Source: Bacillota bacterium | Lineage (GTDB): Bacteria > Bacillota > Clostridia > Christensenellales > CAG-138 | DNA length: 64,000 nt | NCBI GenBank assembly: GCA_023400985.1 | Contig: JAEXEN010000029.1 | Coordinates: 122,341-186,340 of the forward strand | Reading direction: 5' to 3' | Shown: piece after piece, positions 1 to 8,629 of the stretch | How the letters are laid out: each line of letters begins with the position of its first letter | How positions within the stretch are numbered: position 1 is the stretch's first letter | Notes under the pieces: generated by a model | Told to the model about the DNA's origin: nothing | Seen by the model: the letters and a program-made list of their open reading frames with translations, nothing else | The model's database searches: none | Program-made: the position numbers and the translations under genes

Positions 1-1575
1 GGAGAAGGAGAACATGATCTGCAAAGGCAGTATAATAAGGAAAATCACGACAGCCAGCCGCAATATGTTCAGCACAGTCAGCGGCAGTCTGTTCGCATTG
101 TTGTTAAACCAAAGCGGTATGAAATACTCATTCTTCCGGAACAGGCATTGCCGTATAAATGGGGCCATGAACGAAAGTGTGATAAGCGAAGTAATGATTG
201 AAGCGGGCAGTTCCGCCATATAAGAGGAAAGAAAGGGCCACAATACCGACGTTCCGGCGAAAATAACCCCCAGCATGATGACGGTATAAATCGCCAGTTG
301 GGAGAAATGTTTTTTTAAAAAGGCGATCCATTCGCTTCCCTTCTCTGCTTCAATCTGATTCTCCGATGTATGACGCTCTAGGTAGTTGGAGAGCCTTTGC
401 GGCAGATGTCTGCTTAAAAAACCGTAAACCCCGTCTGCAGAACGAATAACGAAAGGTGTGGTGAAGGTGGTGATAATGGATACCGAGACCACAATGGGGT
501 AGATAAAGTCATCAATCAAGCCCAAGGATATTCCAAGAGACGCGATGATAAAGGAAAACTCCCCGATCTGCGCCAGCGAGAGTCCGCATGGCACAGCCGT
601 TTTCAAGGGCTGGCCGGAAAATAGCACACCCAGCGAGGAGAAGATAGATTTGCCGACGATAGTGGCGATAGTAAGCAGCACAATCGGTCCGGCGTACTGC
701 ACAATGGTGGAAGGATTGACCATCATCCCGACCGAGATGAAAAAGACCGCGCCGAAAAGGTCTTTGATGGGTTTGCTGATATGTTCGATCTTTTCCGCGT
801 GGATCGTGCCCGCCAATAGAGAGCCTGCAAGGAAAGCACCTAGAGCGGAGGAAAAACCGAGATGAATGGACAGGATTACCATTCCAAAGCATATTCCCAG
901 AGAAAAAATCAGCAGAGTCTCATCATCCATCAGCCTATTCGCCCTCTTGAGAATCGTCGGTAGCAGATAGATTCCGAGGATGAGCCAGAGAGCTAGATAA
1001 AAGACCATTTTGATAAGGCTGCCGACCAATTCTCCGCCGGATACTCCCTGACTGACTGCAATCGTAGACAGCATCACCATCATAAAGATACCTGCGATAT
1101 CTTCGATTATCAGTGTTCCAAAGACGAGCTCCGTAAATTTATTTCCCTTTAGTTTCAAGTCATCGAAGGCTTTAATAATAATAGTGGTCGAGGACATCGA
1201 CAGCATGCCGCCAAGCAGAACGCTGTCCATTGTGCCCCAGCCCAGCAATTTTCCGCAGCCAAAGCCTACGAGAAGCATAAAAACAACCTCCGTGATTGCG
1301 GTGATGATCGCTGTGCCGCCGACGGAAGCAAGTTTGTGTAAATTAAACTCTAAACCGAGGGAGAACATCAGTATAATGATGCCGATCTCACTCCATGTAT
1401 TTATGCTCACGGTATCGGTTACTGCCGGGAACAGATTAAAATAAGGGCCTACTATAAATCCGGTGATTATATAACCCAGAACCAGAGGCTGTTTTAGCTT
1501 TTTAAACAAGAGGATTATAACCCCCGCGATTAAAAGCATTAAGGCCAGATCGGAGATCAACGCGGGCAAATGCAA
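1..1575 (-). CDS. Kef-type cation:proton antiporter (C-terminus beyond window)
   Basis: Membrane monovalent cation:proton antiporter of the CPA2/KefB type. The visible 525 codons form a run of hydrophobic helices. The start reads HLPALISDLALMLLIAG and is followed by the family stretch KKLKQPLVLGYIITGFIVGP; further on come EIGIIILMFSLGLEF, SSTTIIIKAF and a QIGEFSFIIAS segment, all typical of Na_H_Exchanger domains. I chose TTG at 1575 because an AAAGGAG box sits 8 bases upstream; the GTG at 1584 would overlap that box. After about residue 360 a soluble loop leads into a further membrane part. The frame is open to base 1, so any C-terminal domain (TrkA-N or otherwise) is unseen. Transported ion not determinable. 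Confidence 0.85.
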   Translation of the reverse strand, partial: MHLPALISDLALMLLIAGVIILLFKKLKQPLVLGYIITGFIVGPYFNLFPAVTDTVSINTWSEIGIIILMFSLGLEFNLHKLASVGGTAIITAITEVVFMLLVGFGCGKLLGWGTMDSVLLGGMLSMSSTTIIIKAFDDLKLKGNKFTELVFGTLIIEDIAGIFMMVMLSTIAVSQGVSGGELVGSLIKMVFYLALWLILGIYLLPTILKRANRLMDDETLLIFSLGICFGMVILSIHLGFSSALGAFLAGSLLAGTIHAEKIEHISKPIKDLFGAVFFISVGMMVNPSTIVQYAGPIVLLTIATIVGKSIFSSLGVLFSGQPLKTAVPCGLSLAQIGEFSFIIASLGISLGLIDDFIYPIVVSVSIITTFTTPFVIRSADGVYGFLSRHLPQRLSNYLERHTSENQIEAEKGSEWIAFLKKHFSQLAIYTVIMLGVIFAGTSVLWPFLSSYMAELPASIITSLITLSFMAPFIRQCLFRKNEYFIPLWFNNNANRLPLTVLNILRLAVVIFLIILPLQIMFSFS

Positions 1576-2180
1576 AACATCCACTCCTTTCACCGCTGGC
1601 GGGAAGCGCCCGCTCAAACCCGCAGGTGCAAAACACCGTCAATCGTCTTTATTATCAATGGAACTTTTTAAGCAGCACATCAGCGATGGAAATATTTTTT
1701 CAATAATGATAAACAATAACGGATATAGATCGAGGATCTTTCAATGCTCTGCCAGCTTATCCGTCCGGATTTCAGATATTTCCTTATGAAATATTATATA
1801 ACATAAATACTGTTTCAATAGTGAAAGCTTTGCAAAAACATTGGAAACATTGTTCCAAAGCATAGAAATATCTCGGAATTTTTTAGAACTATGCTGAGCG
1901 AAAAAGGGGCCGTCATTTTATCTTAATTTTAAAGAATTATAAATACGAAATAGTATTTTACATAGAAATAAGTAAATCTGTTGTTTACTAGAAACTAAGG
2001 AATGTTTCAATAAACGCAAAAACTATTTTCTATTCCGCGAAAATTTGCTATACTCTAAACAGGAAACCAGACTAAGCAAGAAGCCAAATCGATAACTTTA
2101 CACAAATTGCCGCCGCGTTTCATTTTCGTCCGAACGCGCGCGCGAAAGCGACTGCCGCAGCCGTTTTGGGAGGGGCGACC
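1576..2180. other. AT-rich intergenic region
   Basis: About 600 bases without a gene lie between the leftward antiporter and the rightward GGDEF-EAL gene. The stretch is much richer in A and T than its neighbours and should hold both divergent promoters. A TATACT hexamer near 2050 is a possible -10 for the GGDEF-EAL gene, but the -35 match is poor. I see no riboswitch and no convincing short reading frame. Confidence 0.5.
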
Positions 2181-5100
2181 ATGAGCCATCTCGCAATATT
2201 TTCCGCGCTCTATTTGATTGTCGCTTCGCTAAGTCCCGTTATGGGCATGTATGCGTTGCGCCTTCATAAAAACGGGACCATAAACCGGATCTTTTTCTTG
2301 ATATGCATCTGCCTCATGCTGTGGGCGCTGGGCTTTTCCGTGGTCGCGGCGGCGCCTGACGAAGAGACGGCGGTAGCATGGATGCGCGTTTCCGCCGTCG
2401 GGTTTGAGATCGTATATAGCGCTGTCGTGCATTTTGTGCTGCTCCTTACGGGGCATACGAAGCTGCTCTTGAAAAAATGGTTTTACCCGCTGCTCTATTT
2501 GCCCGCCGCCGTCTGTCTGTATGCGTTTTCGATATCGCCGGAACTGACGGGGCAGATACTCCGTTTTTCCTATACAGGCGCGGGCTGGATACGGAACACG
2601 CCTCTCACGGCATTTGATACGTTCTTTCGGGTATACTATATCGCCGCCGTGGTCATAAGCCTTCTTTTGCTCTACTTCTGGCGGCGCAGGTCGGGGAGCG
2701 CCGAAGTCAAAAAGCAGGCCGGTCTTTTGATCGCGTCGTTTTCGGCCTTCATTTTTCTGAGTACCTTTACGGACATCCTCAACGGCCAAGTCATCCACCT
2801 GCCGATGCCGCAAATGGCACCGGTATTTTTTGCGCTGCCCATCGGCGCCATTCTTTACTGCATCAGAAAATACCATATGATGCGGGACGCTGCGTCTGGC
2901 GGGGAGGAGCCTATCTTAGACGACGAACGTCGCGCCGTCGTGTTCCGCGTCGCATCCATAGGGCTTATTGCGGGCGGCGCAGTGCTTTTCGTGTTTCAGT
3001 ATTTCTGGCGGAGCGATTCCGATCCCGCTTTGGCAATTGCCGCAAGCGTGCTCCTTGTGGCGCTCGGCGTGATCGCGGCATATATCCGGTGTGCGCCCAA
3101 GGGGTTTTTCTATCTGGAAGCCCTGCTTATCTTTACGACATTGGTTGTTACACCCATCCTCACCGTCAATATGGCCCCGGCGGGCGGCGCCGCCATATGG
3201 GCGTTCCCCGTGATGATGATCGTGAGCGCCTTGGTGTTCAGCTCGCGCGACATGCTGTTTTCGGCATCGCTCACCATCCTATTCAGCCAGGTTTACCAGT
3301 GGGCGGTAGTGCCTTCTGCCGATATCACCGTCGATGACCGCGTGTATGCGGGCCGCCTGGTCGTTTTAAGCGGCATTGTGGCGATCGCGTTTTTCGTGCA
3401 TAAAATCTATACCGAACGCCTGAAGGAAAACGCCGCGCAGTCGCGCACACAGAGCCTCGTGAGCGGCGTCGCCTCAAAATTTTTCCTCTCTGACGGGGGG
3501 GATGCGCCCGAGCATATGACGGCGCTTCTCAAAGAACTCTCGGAATTTTTCGAGGCGGATACGGCGCTTATCTGCGCGGTGGAAAACGAGTACGCGGAGC
3601 TCATAGGCGTGCATCAGTACACGGCGGACGGCACGGAGATGACGCTGCAGAAGAAAATGCTGTGCATGGAGCGCTGGGAGGAGTTTTGGCGCGAAAGCGA
3701 AAGCTTTTCAAACGCGGACGGTAGCGAGAAGGGGAAGGCCACGCGGGTGGAAAAGCTTCGGAACACCCCATGGATATTCGTGCCCATCTTTGAAAACGGT
3801 AAGCCCGTGGCATTCATTTACATCGAGATCTCCCGCACCTTCTACGCATGGACCAAAGAGCAGGTCGTAGCGGTGCCCGTTGTTTCGCGCATCGTTTCGG
3901 ACGCGCTCGAAAAGCTGCGCGCGGAAAACCGCATCAAATACATGGCTTATTACGACGGCCTCACGGGGCTTCCAAACCGCCAGCTTTTCCACGACCGCGC
4001 CGAACAGGCCATCCACCTTGCCCGCCGCTCCGGCAGCGTGCTCGGATTCATGTTTTTGGATCTCGACTTTTTCAAGTCCATCAACGACACGATCGGGCAC
4101 GACGGCGGCGATAAGCTTTTGGGGATACTCGGCCAAAAGCTTACCGGGTGCCTTCGCAAGTCCGACACGGTCGCGCGGTTTGGCGGCGACGAGTTCTTGG
4201 TGATGCTCAACAGCATCGCGGACGTAGAGGATATCGTCGGCGTGGCCGATAAGATCATGGCCATGTTTCAGGAATCCATATATCTGCAGGGGCAGGAGGT
4301 GTTCGTCACCGCGAGCGCCGGCATATCGGTGTTCCCTGCGGACGGCGAGGATGTGCAAACGCTCATCAAGCATGCGGATATCGCCATGTACACGGCCAAG
4401 GAGAAAGGGAAAAACCGCTATGAGTTCTGCTCGTACAACATGAAGGAGCGGGTAAAATACCGGGTGAACCTTTCCAACCACCTCTATCGCGCGCTCGACC
4501 GCGGTGAGTTTCAGGTGTATTACCAGCCGCAGATCGACCTATCCAGCGAGAAGATCGTGGGGCTCGAGGCGCTTCTTCGCTGGCAGCATCCCGAATATGG
4601 GCTGCTTTCGCCAGGTGAGTTTATTCCCCTTGCGGAGCAGACGGGACTTATCAACCCTATCGGCGCATGGGTGCTCGAAACCGCATGCACGCAGGCCGCG
4701 GCCTGGACGCGGAGCGGCTACGGCGAAAAGCGCGTGGCGGTGAACATATCGGTGGTGCAGCTGAGAAACTCCGAGTTTGTAAGAACGGTAAAGGAGATCA
4801 TGCGCAAAACCTGCGTCAACCCCGCGCAGCTCGAGCTCGAGATCGCCGAAAGCACCATGATGTGCGAGCCCGATTATATCGTCCGCGTCCTTAACGATCT
4901 AAAGACGCTGGGCATAAGCCTTTCCATCGACGATTTCGGAATCGAGTATTCCTCGCTGAACCGCCTCAAGCTCTTGCCCGTGGACAGGCTGAAAATGGAT
5001 ATGCAGTTCGTGCGCGGCATCGATAGAGGCGAAAAGGACCAAGCGATCACGACGGTCATTATGGACCTCGCAAAAAACATGGACGTGAAGCTCATCGCCG

Positions 5101-5222
5101 AGGGCGTGGAAAACAGCTCCCAACTCGATTTTTTGAAGGACCGCATGTGCGACGAGGCGCAGGGGTATTTCTACTATAGGCCCATGCCGGCGGCGGATGC
5201 GGAGGAGATTTTGAAAAGGTGA
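2181..5222 (+). CDS. Membrane GGDEF-EAL protein (c-di-GMP synthesis/breakdown)
   Basis: 1013-residue bifunctional cyclic-di-GMP enzyme. The N-terminal 220 residues are a seven-helix membrane sensor (histidine-kinase 7TM-like), followed by a second hydrophobic block at about 250-420 and a GAF-like region at about 430-590. The GGDEF domain has an intact RFGGDEF near residue 668 and an RKSD inhibitory site five residues before it, so product inhibition is expected. The EAL domain keeps GLEALLRW (about 794), the acidic ELEIAES, SIDDFG (about 916; the usual GTGY continuation is IEYS here) and IAEGVE. Both activities therefore look possible. ATG at 2181 follows GGGAGGGG; an upstream in-frame TTG lacks this. 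Signal unknown. Confidence 0.9.
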   Translation: MSHLAIFSALYLIVASLSPVMGMYALRLHKNGTINRIFFLICICLMLWALGFSVVAAAPDEETAVAWMRVSAVGFEIVYSAVVHFVLLLTGHTKLLLKKWFYPLLYLPAAVCLYAFSISPELTGQILRFSYTGAGWIRNTPLTAFDTFFRVYYIAAVVISLLLLYFWRRRSGSAEVKKQAGLLIASFSAFIFLSTFTDILNGQVIHLPMPQMAPVFFALPIGAILYCIRKYHMMRDAASGGEEPILDDERRAVVFRVASIGLIAGGAVLFVFQYFWRSDSDPALAIAASVLLVALGVIAAYIRCAPKGFFYLEALLIFTTLVVTPILTVNMAPAGGAAIWAFPVMMIVSALVFSSRDMLFSASLTILFSQVYQWAVVPSADITVDDRVYAGRLVVLSGIVAIAFFVHKIYTERLKENAAQSRTQSLVSGVASKFFLSDGGDAPEHMTALLKELSEFFEADTALICAVENEYAELIGVHQYTADGTEMTLQKKMLCMERWEEFWRESESFSNADGSEKGKATRVEKLRNTPWIFVPIFENGKPVAFIYIEISRTFYAWTKEQVVAVPVVSRIVSDALEKLRAENRIKYMAYYDGLTGLPNRQLFHDRAEQAIHLARRSGSVLGFMFLDLDFFKSINDTIGHDGGDKLLGILGQKLTGCLRKSDTVARFGGDEFLVMLNSIADVEDIVGVADKIMAMFQESIYLQGQEVFVTASAGISVFPADGEDVQTLIKHADIAMYTAKEKGKNRYEFCSYNMKERVKYRVNLSNHLYRALDRGEFQVYYQPQIDLSSEKIVGLEALLRWQHPEYGLLSPGEFIPLAEQTGLINPIGAWVLETACTQAAAWTRSGYGEKRVAVNISVVQLRNSEFVRTVKEIMRKTCVNPAQLELEIAESTMMCEPDYIVRVLNDLKTLGISLSIDDFGIEYSSLNRLKLLPVDRLKMDMQFVRGIDRGEKDQAITTVIMDLAKNMDVKLIAEGVENSSQLDFLKDRMCDEAQGYFYYRPMPAADAEEILKR

Positions 5223-5288
5223 TAAAGGGGTTAAAGCAATGAGAAATGCGGTGGGTTAAGATATTCCTTAAATGTAAACGAAAGGCGT

Positions 5289-5332
5289 TAAGGGACCAGG
5301 AGGGATTCCGATTTCCCTCCTTAGGTCCCTTA
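5289..5332. terminator. Inverted repeat after the GGDEF-EAL gene
   Basis: TAAGGGACC and GGAGGGA pair with TCCCTCC and GGTCCCTTA around a short loop. It lies 67 bases past the GGDEF-EAL stop and before the convergent isochorismatase gene. No T-run follows on either strand, so it is a weak terminator candidate or a folded boundary. Confidence 0.45.
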
Positions 5333-5457
5333 ACAATCCCTTATCCTCCTTAAAACGGCCGCTATGCGGAGCTTGAAAGATGCGAATCCGCGTTTTGCTA
5401 CCGCTCACGTTCATCACATGCTTTTGTGAAAATCCCGGCTTTTGTCTTGGAGATTAT

Positions 5458-5997
5458 TCAGTCAAACAGTTTTTCCACGTCCTCTACGCGCAGCACCCTA
5501 CCGAATCTGCCGTCCCAAAGCGCGTTGTGGTAGGTAACGGAACGCTCCGCGCTCATAAAGGGCGCGCCATAGTCGCCCGCCGTGTGACCGCTTTCGAGGA
5601 TGAGCATTTCAAAGCCGTGTTCAAAACCCGCCTGTACGGTGGCGTTGATGCAAAATCCCGTTTCCATTCCAGCAAGGATGATGGTTTGTATCCCTTTTTC
5701 ACGAAGATACTCCTTCAGCCCCGTTTGGTAAAAAGAGCTCGAATGGCGCTTGTCGAAAACTCTCTCGCCGCCGAGCGGCGCGACCTCGCTACAGATCTGC
5801 CACGGCTCGGTATCCTTCGTAAGGGCGCCGTTTTTCTCCTCGTGGCGTACGTAGACGATCTCGACGCCCTTTTTGCGGCAAAATGCGAGAAGCCGCTTGA
5901 TGGTATCAAGCATTTCGTGCCCACGGTAGGTACAATCCTCCACCAAAAGATTCTGTACGTCTACCACCAGAAAACAGCTTTTTGAGGCTTGCGGCAT
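5458..5997 (-). CDS. Isochorismatase-family cysteine hydrolase
   Basis: 179-residue cytoplasmic hydrolase of the isochorismatase/nicotinamidase superfamily. The expected triad is visible: Asp in FLVVDVQN near residue 13, Lys in VFDKRHSSSF near 100, and Cys in GMETGFCINATV near 130. The length is normal. The start ATG follows AGGAGGT with a 5-base gap. Standalone members hydrolyse small amides or are uncharacterised, and neither neighbour points to a siderophore or nicotinamide pathway, so the substrate stays open. It is transcribed leftward, convergent with the GGDEF-EAL gene. Confidence 0.85.
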   Translation of the reverse strand: MPQASKSCFLVVDVQNLLVEDCTYRGHEMLDTIKRLLAFCRKKGVEIVYVRHEEKNGALTKDTEPWQICSEVAPLGGERVFDKRHSSSFYQTGLKEYLREKGIQTIILAGMETGFCINATVQAGFEHGFEMLILESGHTAGDYGAPFMSAERSVTYHNALWDGRFGRVLRVEDVEKLFD

Positions 5998-6067
5998 AAA
6001 AAGACCTCCTATGATTTTATAAGTCCATTATCCCGCGGGAGAAATTTCTTTGCAAGGATATTTTCGG

Positions 6068-6096
6068 TTGACAGTGCGGCGTAGGGCCGTTATACT
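6068..6096 (+). promoter_or_regulatory. Strong sigma-70 type promoter driving a gene-free region
   Basis: TTGACA (6068-6073), a 17-base spacer and TATACT (6091-6096). It points rightward into the 279-bp inverted-end element and not directly into a gene. The next gene starts more than 500 bases later, behind a strong terminator. Confidence 0.6.
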
Positions 6097-6111
6097 TCTT
6101 TTGGCGCTATG

Positions 6112-6390
6112 TAAGGTAAGGGAAGTCGAACCCTTGCGGTTTAGAGGGCCGGAGAGCACGCCATCGCTGTGTTGCCGGTACTCGCCGTAGGCACCGCTAC
6201 GCCTGCGTCCGGCGCCTTGCGCTGACATGCTTTCCGACCTGCTAAACTCTGCGATCTAAAAATTGCCAATTTGGATGCAGGTCGTGAAAGAGGAGGGCGC
6301 CGTAGGGGGATTCTACGGCGACCGACGATGACAAAGACGTGCGCTAAACTGGCAGTTTTAAGGCGCAAGGGTTCAACTCCCCTTACCTTA
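6112..6390. repeat. 279-bp element with 27-bp inverted ends (MITE-like or structured RNA)
   Basis: The left end (6112-6138, starting TAAGGTAAGGG) and the right end (6364-6390) are inverted copies matching at 25 of 27 positions. Inside, GTTTAG at 6139 plus about 14 further bases can pair with the stretch ending CTGCTAAAC near 6246, and CGCCGTAG/CTACGGCG form a hairpin near 6300-6325. There is no credible gene inside. A consensus promoter lies just upstream and a strong terminator about 180 bases downstream, so it may be transcribed. It could be a non-autonomous transposon-like repeat or a folded RNA; I cannot decide between them. Confidence 0.6.
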
Positions 6391-6573
6391 AGAAAACGTA
6401 CATTGGACGGGAAGGTTTATTATGCCCTCGAACGCTTGATTTTCGAAATTGAAAACGCTCGGTTGCGCAGCATGGCGCCGCCGTCATTTCGCATACGAAA
6501 ATCAAGCAAAGAGCCGCCTTCGGTTTTGCCTTGCGCAAAGCGTTCCGCTTTCGCGCTATAAAGGTTTTGTTTA
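6391..6573. other. Non-coding stretch between element and terminator
   Basis: There is no gene here. Self-complementary pieces such as CTTGATTTTCG (6434) and CGAAAATCAAG (6497) could form a long-range stem of 11 bp. This keeps open the idea that the whole interval 6100-6622 is one structured transcript. Confidence 0.4.
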
Positions 6574-6622
6574 CCGCCGCGCAGCGCATATCTTGTTTGG
6601 ATATGCCGCGCGGCGGTTTTTT
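6574..6622 (+). terminator. Rho-independent terminator
   Basis: CCGCCGCGC...GCATATC pairs with GATATGC...GCGCGGCGG and six Ts follow. It lies before the DUF1062 gene, not after one, so it ends transcription coming from the promoter at 6068. Confidence 0.8.
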
Positions 6623-6648
6623 ATTTGGGCGGCTCGGAAAGGGCAGAT

Positions 6649-7215
6649 ATGCAATACCATTGGCGCGCGAGGCCGGAGAGCCTTCCGCGCGTAATAAAGT
6701 ACTGCGGCCGCTGCGGCTGCAAAACCCCGTTTTACTGCAGTAACAGCTTCCGCGTGAACGCGCAGAAAAAGACGCTTGACGTATGGCTCATCTACAAATG
6801 CGAGGTGTGCGACGCAACATGGAACATGGAGATATTCTCCCGCGTCAGCCCGCACGCCATGAAAAGGGAATTGTACGAGGGCTTTTTGAAAAACAACGCG
6901 GGGCTTGCCGCACGATATGCCTCGGACGCATCCGTCCTCGCGAAGAACAGGGCGGAGGCGGACTTTGACGCGCTCGCCTTTATAGTGGAGGGCGAACTGC
7001 CGGGCGAAGGCGAAGAAGCGGAGATCGTGCTCACATGCGACTTCGGCGCACGGCTCGATAAACTTTTGGCGCAAAAGCTCAACCTTTCGCGTTCCGCCGT
7101 GCAGAAGCTTATGGAAACGGGCGGCATACGCATTGCGGACGGAACGGCAAAAAGCATGAAAAATTTGCGGGTGAAAGGGAGCGTAAACCTCACGCTCTCG
7201 GGGGAGGTGTTTTAG
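6649..7215 (+). CDS. DUF1062 protein, zinc-ribbon plus S4-like domain
   Basis: 188 residues. The N-terminus begins MQYHWRARPESLPRVIKYC and continues with C-x2-C pairs (CGRC and later CEVC, with a further Cys between) that look like a zinc ribbon, which is the DUF1062 pattern. The C-terminal 60 residues (RLDKLLAQKLNLSRSAVQKL and on to VNLTLSGEVF) resemble an S4 RNA-binding fold. No enzymatic role is known to me; binding of RNA is an inference from the C-terminal part. ATG at 6649 follows GGAAAGGG; an upstream in-frame TTG starts inside the terminator tail and is unlikely. Confidence 0.85.
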   Translation: MQYHWRARPESLPRVIKYCGRCGCKTPFYCSNSFRVNAQKKTLDVWLIYKCEVCDATWNMEIFSRVSPHAMKRELYEGFLKNNAGLAARYASDASVLAKNRAEADFDALAFIVEGELPGEGEEAEIVLTCDFGARLDKLLAQKLNLSRSAVQKLMETGGIRIADGTAKSMKNLRVKGSVNLTLSGEVF

Positions 7216-7268
7216 GGTAAGTTAGCGGCATTGCTGGTATCCGCCTGCCGGCCTGCAGCAGTCGTTCC

Positions 7269-7829
7269 TTACAGTAAAAACCGCTCCTTGATGATGCGCG
7301 CCGCCTCCTCGGGCGGGAGGTTTGTGTTGTCGATGCGCAAATAATGCGCCTTTTGCACTTCGCCGGGCAGAGAGTTGAGCCTGTATTTCTCCTCAATCCA
7401 CCGAAACAGCGTTTCGGAGTGCTCCAAATTGCGCTTGCTGGGCTTATGGAGAAGCCGGTTTTCGGTCTTGTTGCGTTCAAGCCGCAGTTTGTAGTCGGCC
7501 TCGAGCTCCACAAAGTACACCGTCGCGCCGCGCTCCTCGAACATAGCTTGTATGCGCGCGATATACTCCCAGTCCGCCTGCGCGTCAAACGCCCACATAA
7601 AGGTGAAGATCATGCCGTATTCGCCGCTTGCGGAATACGCGTCGAATATCTCATGCCGAAAGAGTTCCGTCAGGCGGCTTCGCTCCTTGGGCATGTTTTC
7701 AAACAACTCCGAAACGATGTCGATGGTCATATGGTTGTGGAAAAGCTTCAGGTCCGTTATTTTGGCGAGCTCCTGCCCCACGGTCATTTTGCCTACGGCG
7801 TGCGGCCCCAAAATGATCACAAGCTTCAT
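7269..7829 (-). CDS. Small P-loop NTPase / kinase-like protein
   Basis: 186 residues. MKLVIILGPHAVGKMTVGQEL opens with a Walker A loop (GPHAVGKM, with Met where Ser/Thr is usual), followed by LFHNHMTIDI, a kinase-like acceptor region (HNH followed by acidic residues), and a lid-like ERNKTENRLLHKPSKR segment rich in Lys/Arg near residues 120-135. This fits the shikimate/adenylylsulfate-kinase-like group of AAA_18-type proteins. The substrate is unknown. The start at 7829 is set by GGAAGGAG upstream; longer in-frame extension has no family support. It is convergent with the DUF1062 gene. Confidence 0.75.
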   Translation of the reverse strand: MKLVIILGPHAVGKMTVGQELAKITDLKLFHNHMTIDIVSELFENMPKERSRLTELFRHEIFDAYSASGEYGMIFTFMWAFDAQADWEYIARIQAMFEERGATVYFVELEADYKLRLERNKTENRLLHKPSKRNLEHSETLFRWIEEKYRLNSLPGEVQKAHYLRIDNTNLPPEEAARIIKERFLL

Positions 7830-7971
7830 GAACGGCTCTCCTTCCGGCATTTTCTGCGTTTTGTACAATTGAGTCATTATACCACGAAGCGCACACCGCA
7901 TAAACTGTAAGGCAGGATGACCATATTCCACTATGTGCCTTCATGGCTTTGCCGAAAAAGGAGGTTTCTCC

Positions 7972-8529
7972 ATGCGTCTTATCGCCACGGCGCGGGTCAA
8001 GCGTTTCATGGCCTCCGCGCTCATCTTTTTTGTGCTCGCGTGTTTTTTCGCGCTGAGCTTTGTGCTTCTCAAGAAGGACGGTGAGGCGCGGGCCGTGTTT
8101 TCCGTATGGAGCGGCAGCGCCTTCGAGACCAAGAACGCGCTTTTGATGGACGCTATGCGTTTTGTGGGCTCCTGTACGCCGGAGGATGCAGCGAAAACCT
8201 GGGCGGAAGGACTCGTGAAACGGAGCGCCGCGCTCCAATACGCCGTGATGAGCGATATGCTCAAGGCAGAGTATGCAAAAAGGCTTGGAACGACCGCGCC
8301 CAACTGGGTCACAGGCGTATCGAGCCCTTGGGTGGAAAGCTATACAATAGAAAAGTTGGGGGAGGGGAGCGAAAAAGGCAAAGTCGCGGAGCTTTCGTTT
8401 ACGCTTATGACATCCACAGGCGAAGCGGGTAAATATACCGCGTCGCTCCTTCTTGCCGTGGAGAACGGCTTCTGGCGGGTGGCGGGTATTTCCATGGACG
8501 AGGCGCTTTACCCTTATACCGGCTTTTAA
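7972..8529 (+). CDS. Membrane-anchored hypothetical protein
   Basis: 185 residues of unknown function. A single transmembrane helix (about residues 10-33, FMASALIFFVLACFFALSF) is followed by an extracytoplasmic part of about 150 residues with no motif I recognise. The C-terminal half, reading LSFTLMTSTG...YTASLLLAVENGFWRVAGI, has the look of an NTF2/SnoaL-like or DUF4829-type fold, which is only an impression. ATG at 7972 follows AAAGGAGG with good spacing. Confidence 0.7.
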   Translation: MRLIATARVKRFMASALIFFVLACFFALSFVLLKKDGEARAVFSVWSGSAFETKNALLMDAMRFVGSCTPEDAAKTWAEGLVKRSAALQYAVMSDMLKAEYAKRLGTTAPNWVTGVSSPWVESYTIEKLGEGSEKGKVAELSFTLMTSTGEAGKYTASLLLAVENGFWRVAGISMDEALYPYTGF

Positions 8530-8545
8530 CATGCGGCTCTTTGGC

Positions 8546-8574
8546 TTGACCGCGCCATAAAAAAACGCTACTAT
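8546..8574 (+). promoter_or_regulatory. argS promoter
   Basis: TTGACC (8546-8551), a 17-base spacer and TACTAT (8569-8574), 56 bases before the argS start codon. Confidence 0.65.
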
Positions 8575-8578
8575 GCTT

Positions 8579-8610
8579 TTAAGGTAAGGACGCGATTTCC
8601 TTTACCTTAA
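8579..8610 (+). promoter_or_regulatory. Hairpin in the argS leader
   Basis: TTAAGGTAAGGA pairs with TCCTTTACCTTAA (one bulged base) around CGCGATT, right at the expected transcript start. No T-box features (specifier loop, AGGGUGG-type element) are present. Its arms resemble the ends of the 6112-6390 element. Confidence 0.6.
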
Positions 8611-8629
8611 GAAAATACGGGAGAACAAT

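Noticed and set aside
2060..2180. c-di-GMP riboswitch before the GGDEF-EAL gene
   Set aside because: The region has GC-rich inverted pieces but no class I or class II aptamer consensus.
6112..6390. tmRNA, RNase P RNA or 6S RNA
   Set aside because: The ends pair and resemble a T-arm in one place, but the conserved cores of these RNAs (tmRNA GGTTTCGAC region and tag frame, RNase P GAGGAAAGTCC, 6S bubble) are not present.
7699..8532. A 277-codon minus-strand frame across two small genes
   Set aside because: It spans the antisense of a supported plus-strand gene and the gap; no start signal and no family resemblance.
8579..8610. Possible T-box leader for argS
   Set aside because: Only one hairpin is present; the specifier-loop stem, the AGGGUGG-type antiterminator sequence and a terminator are missing.
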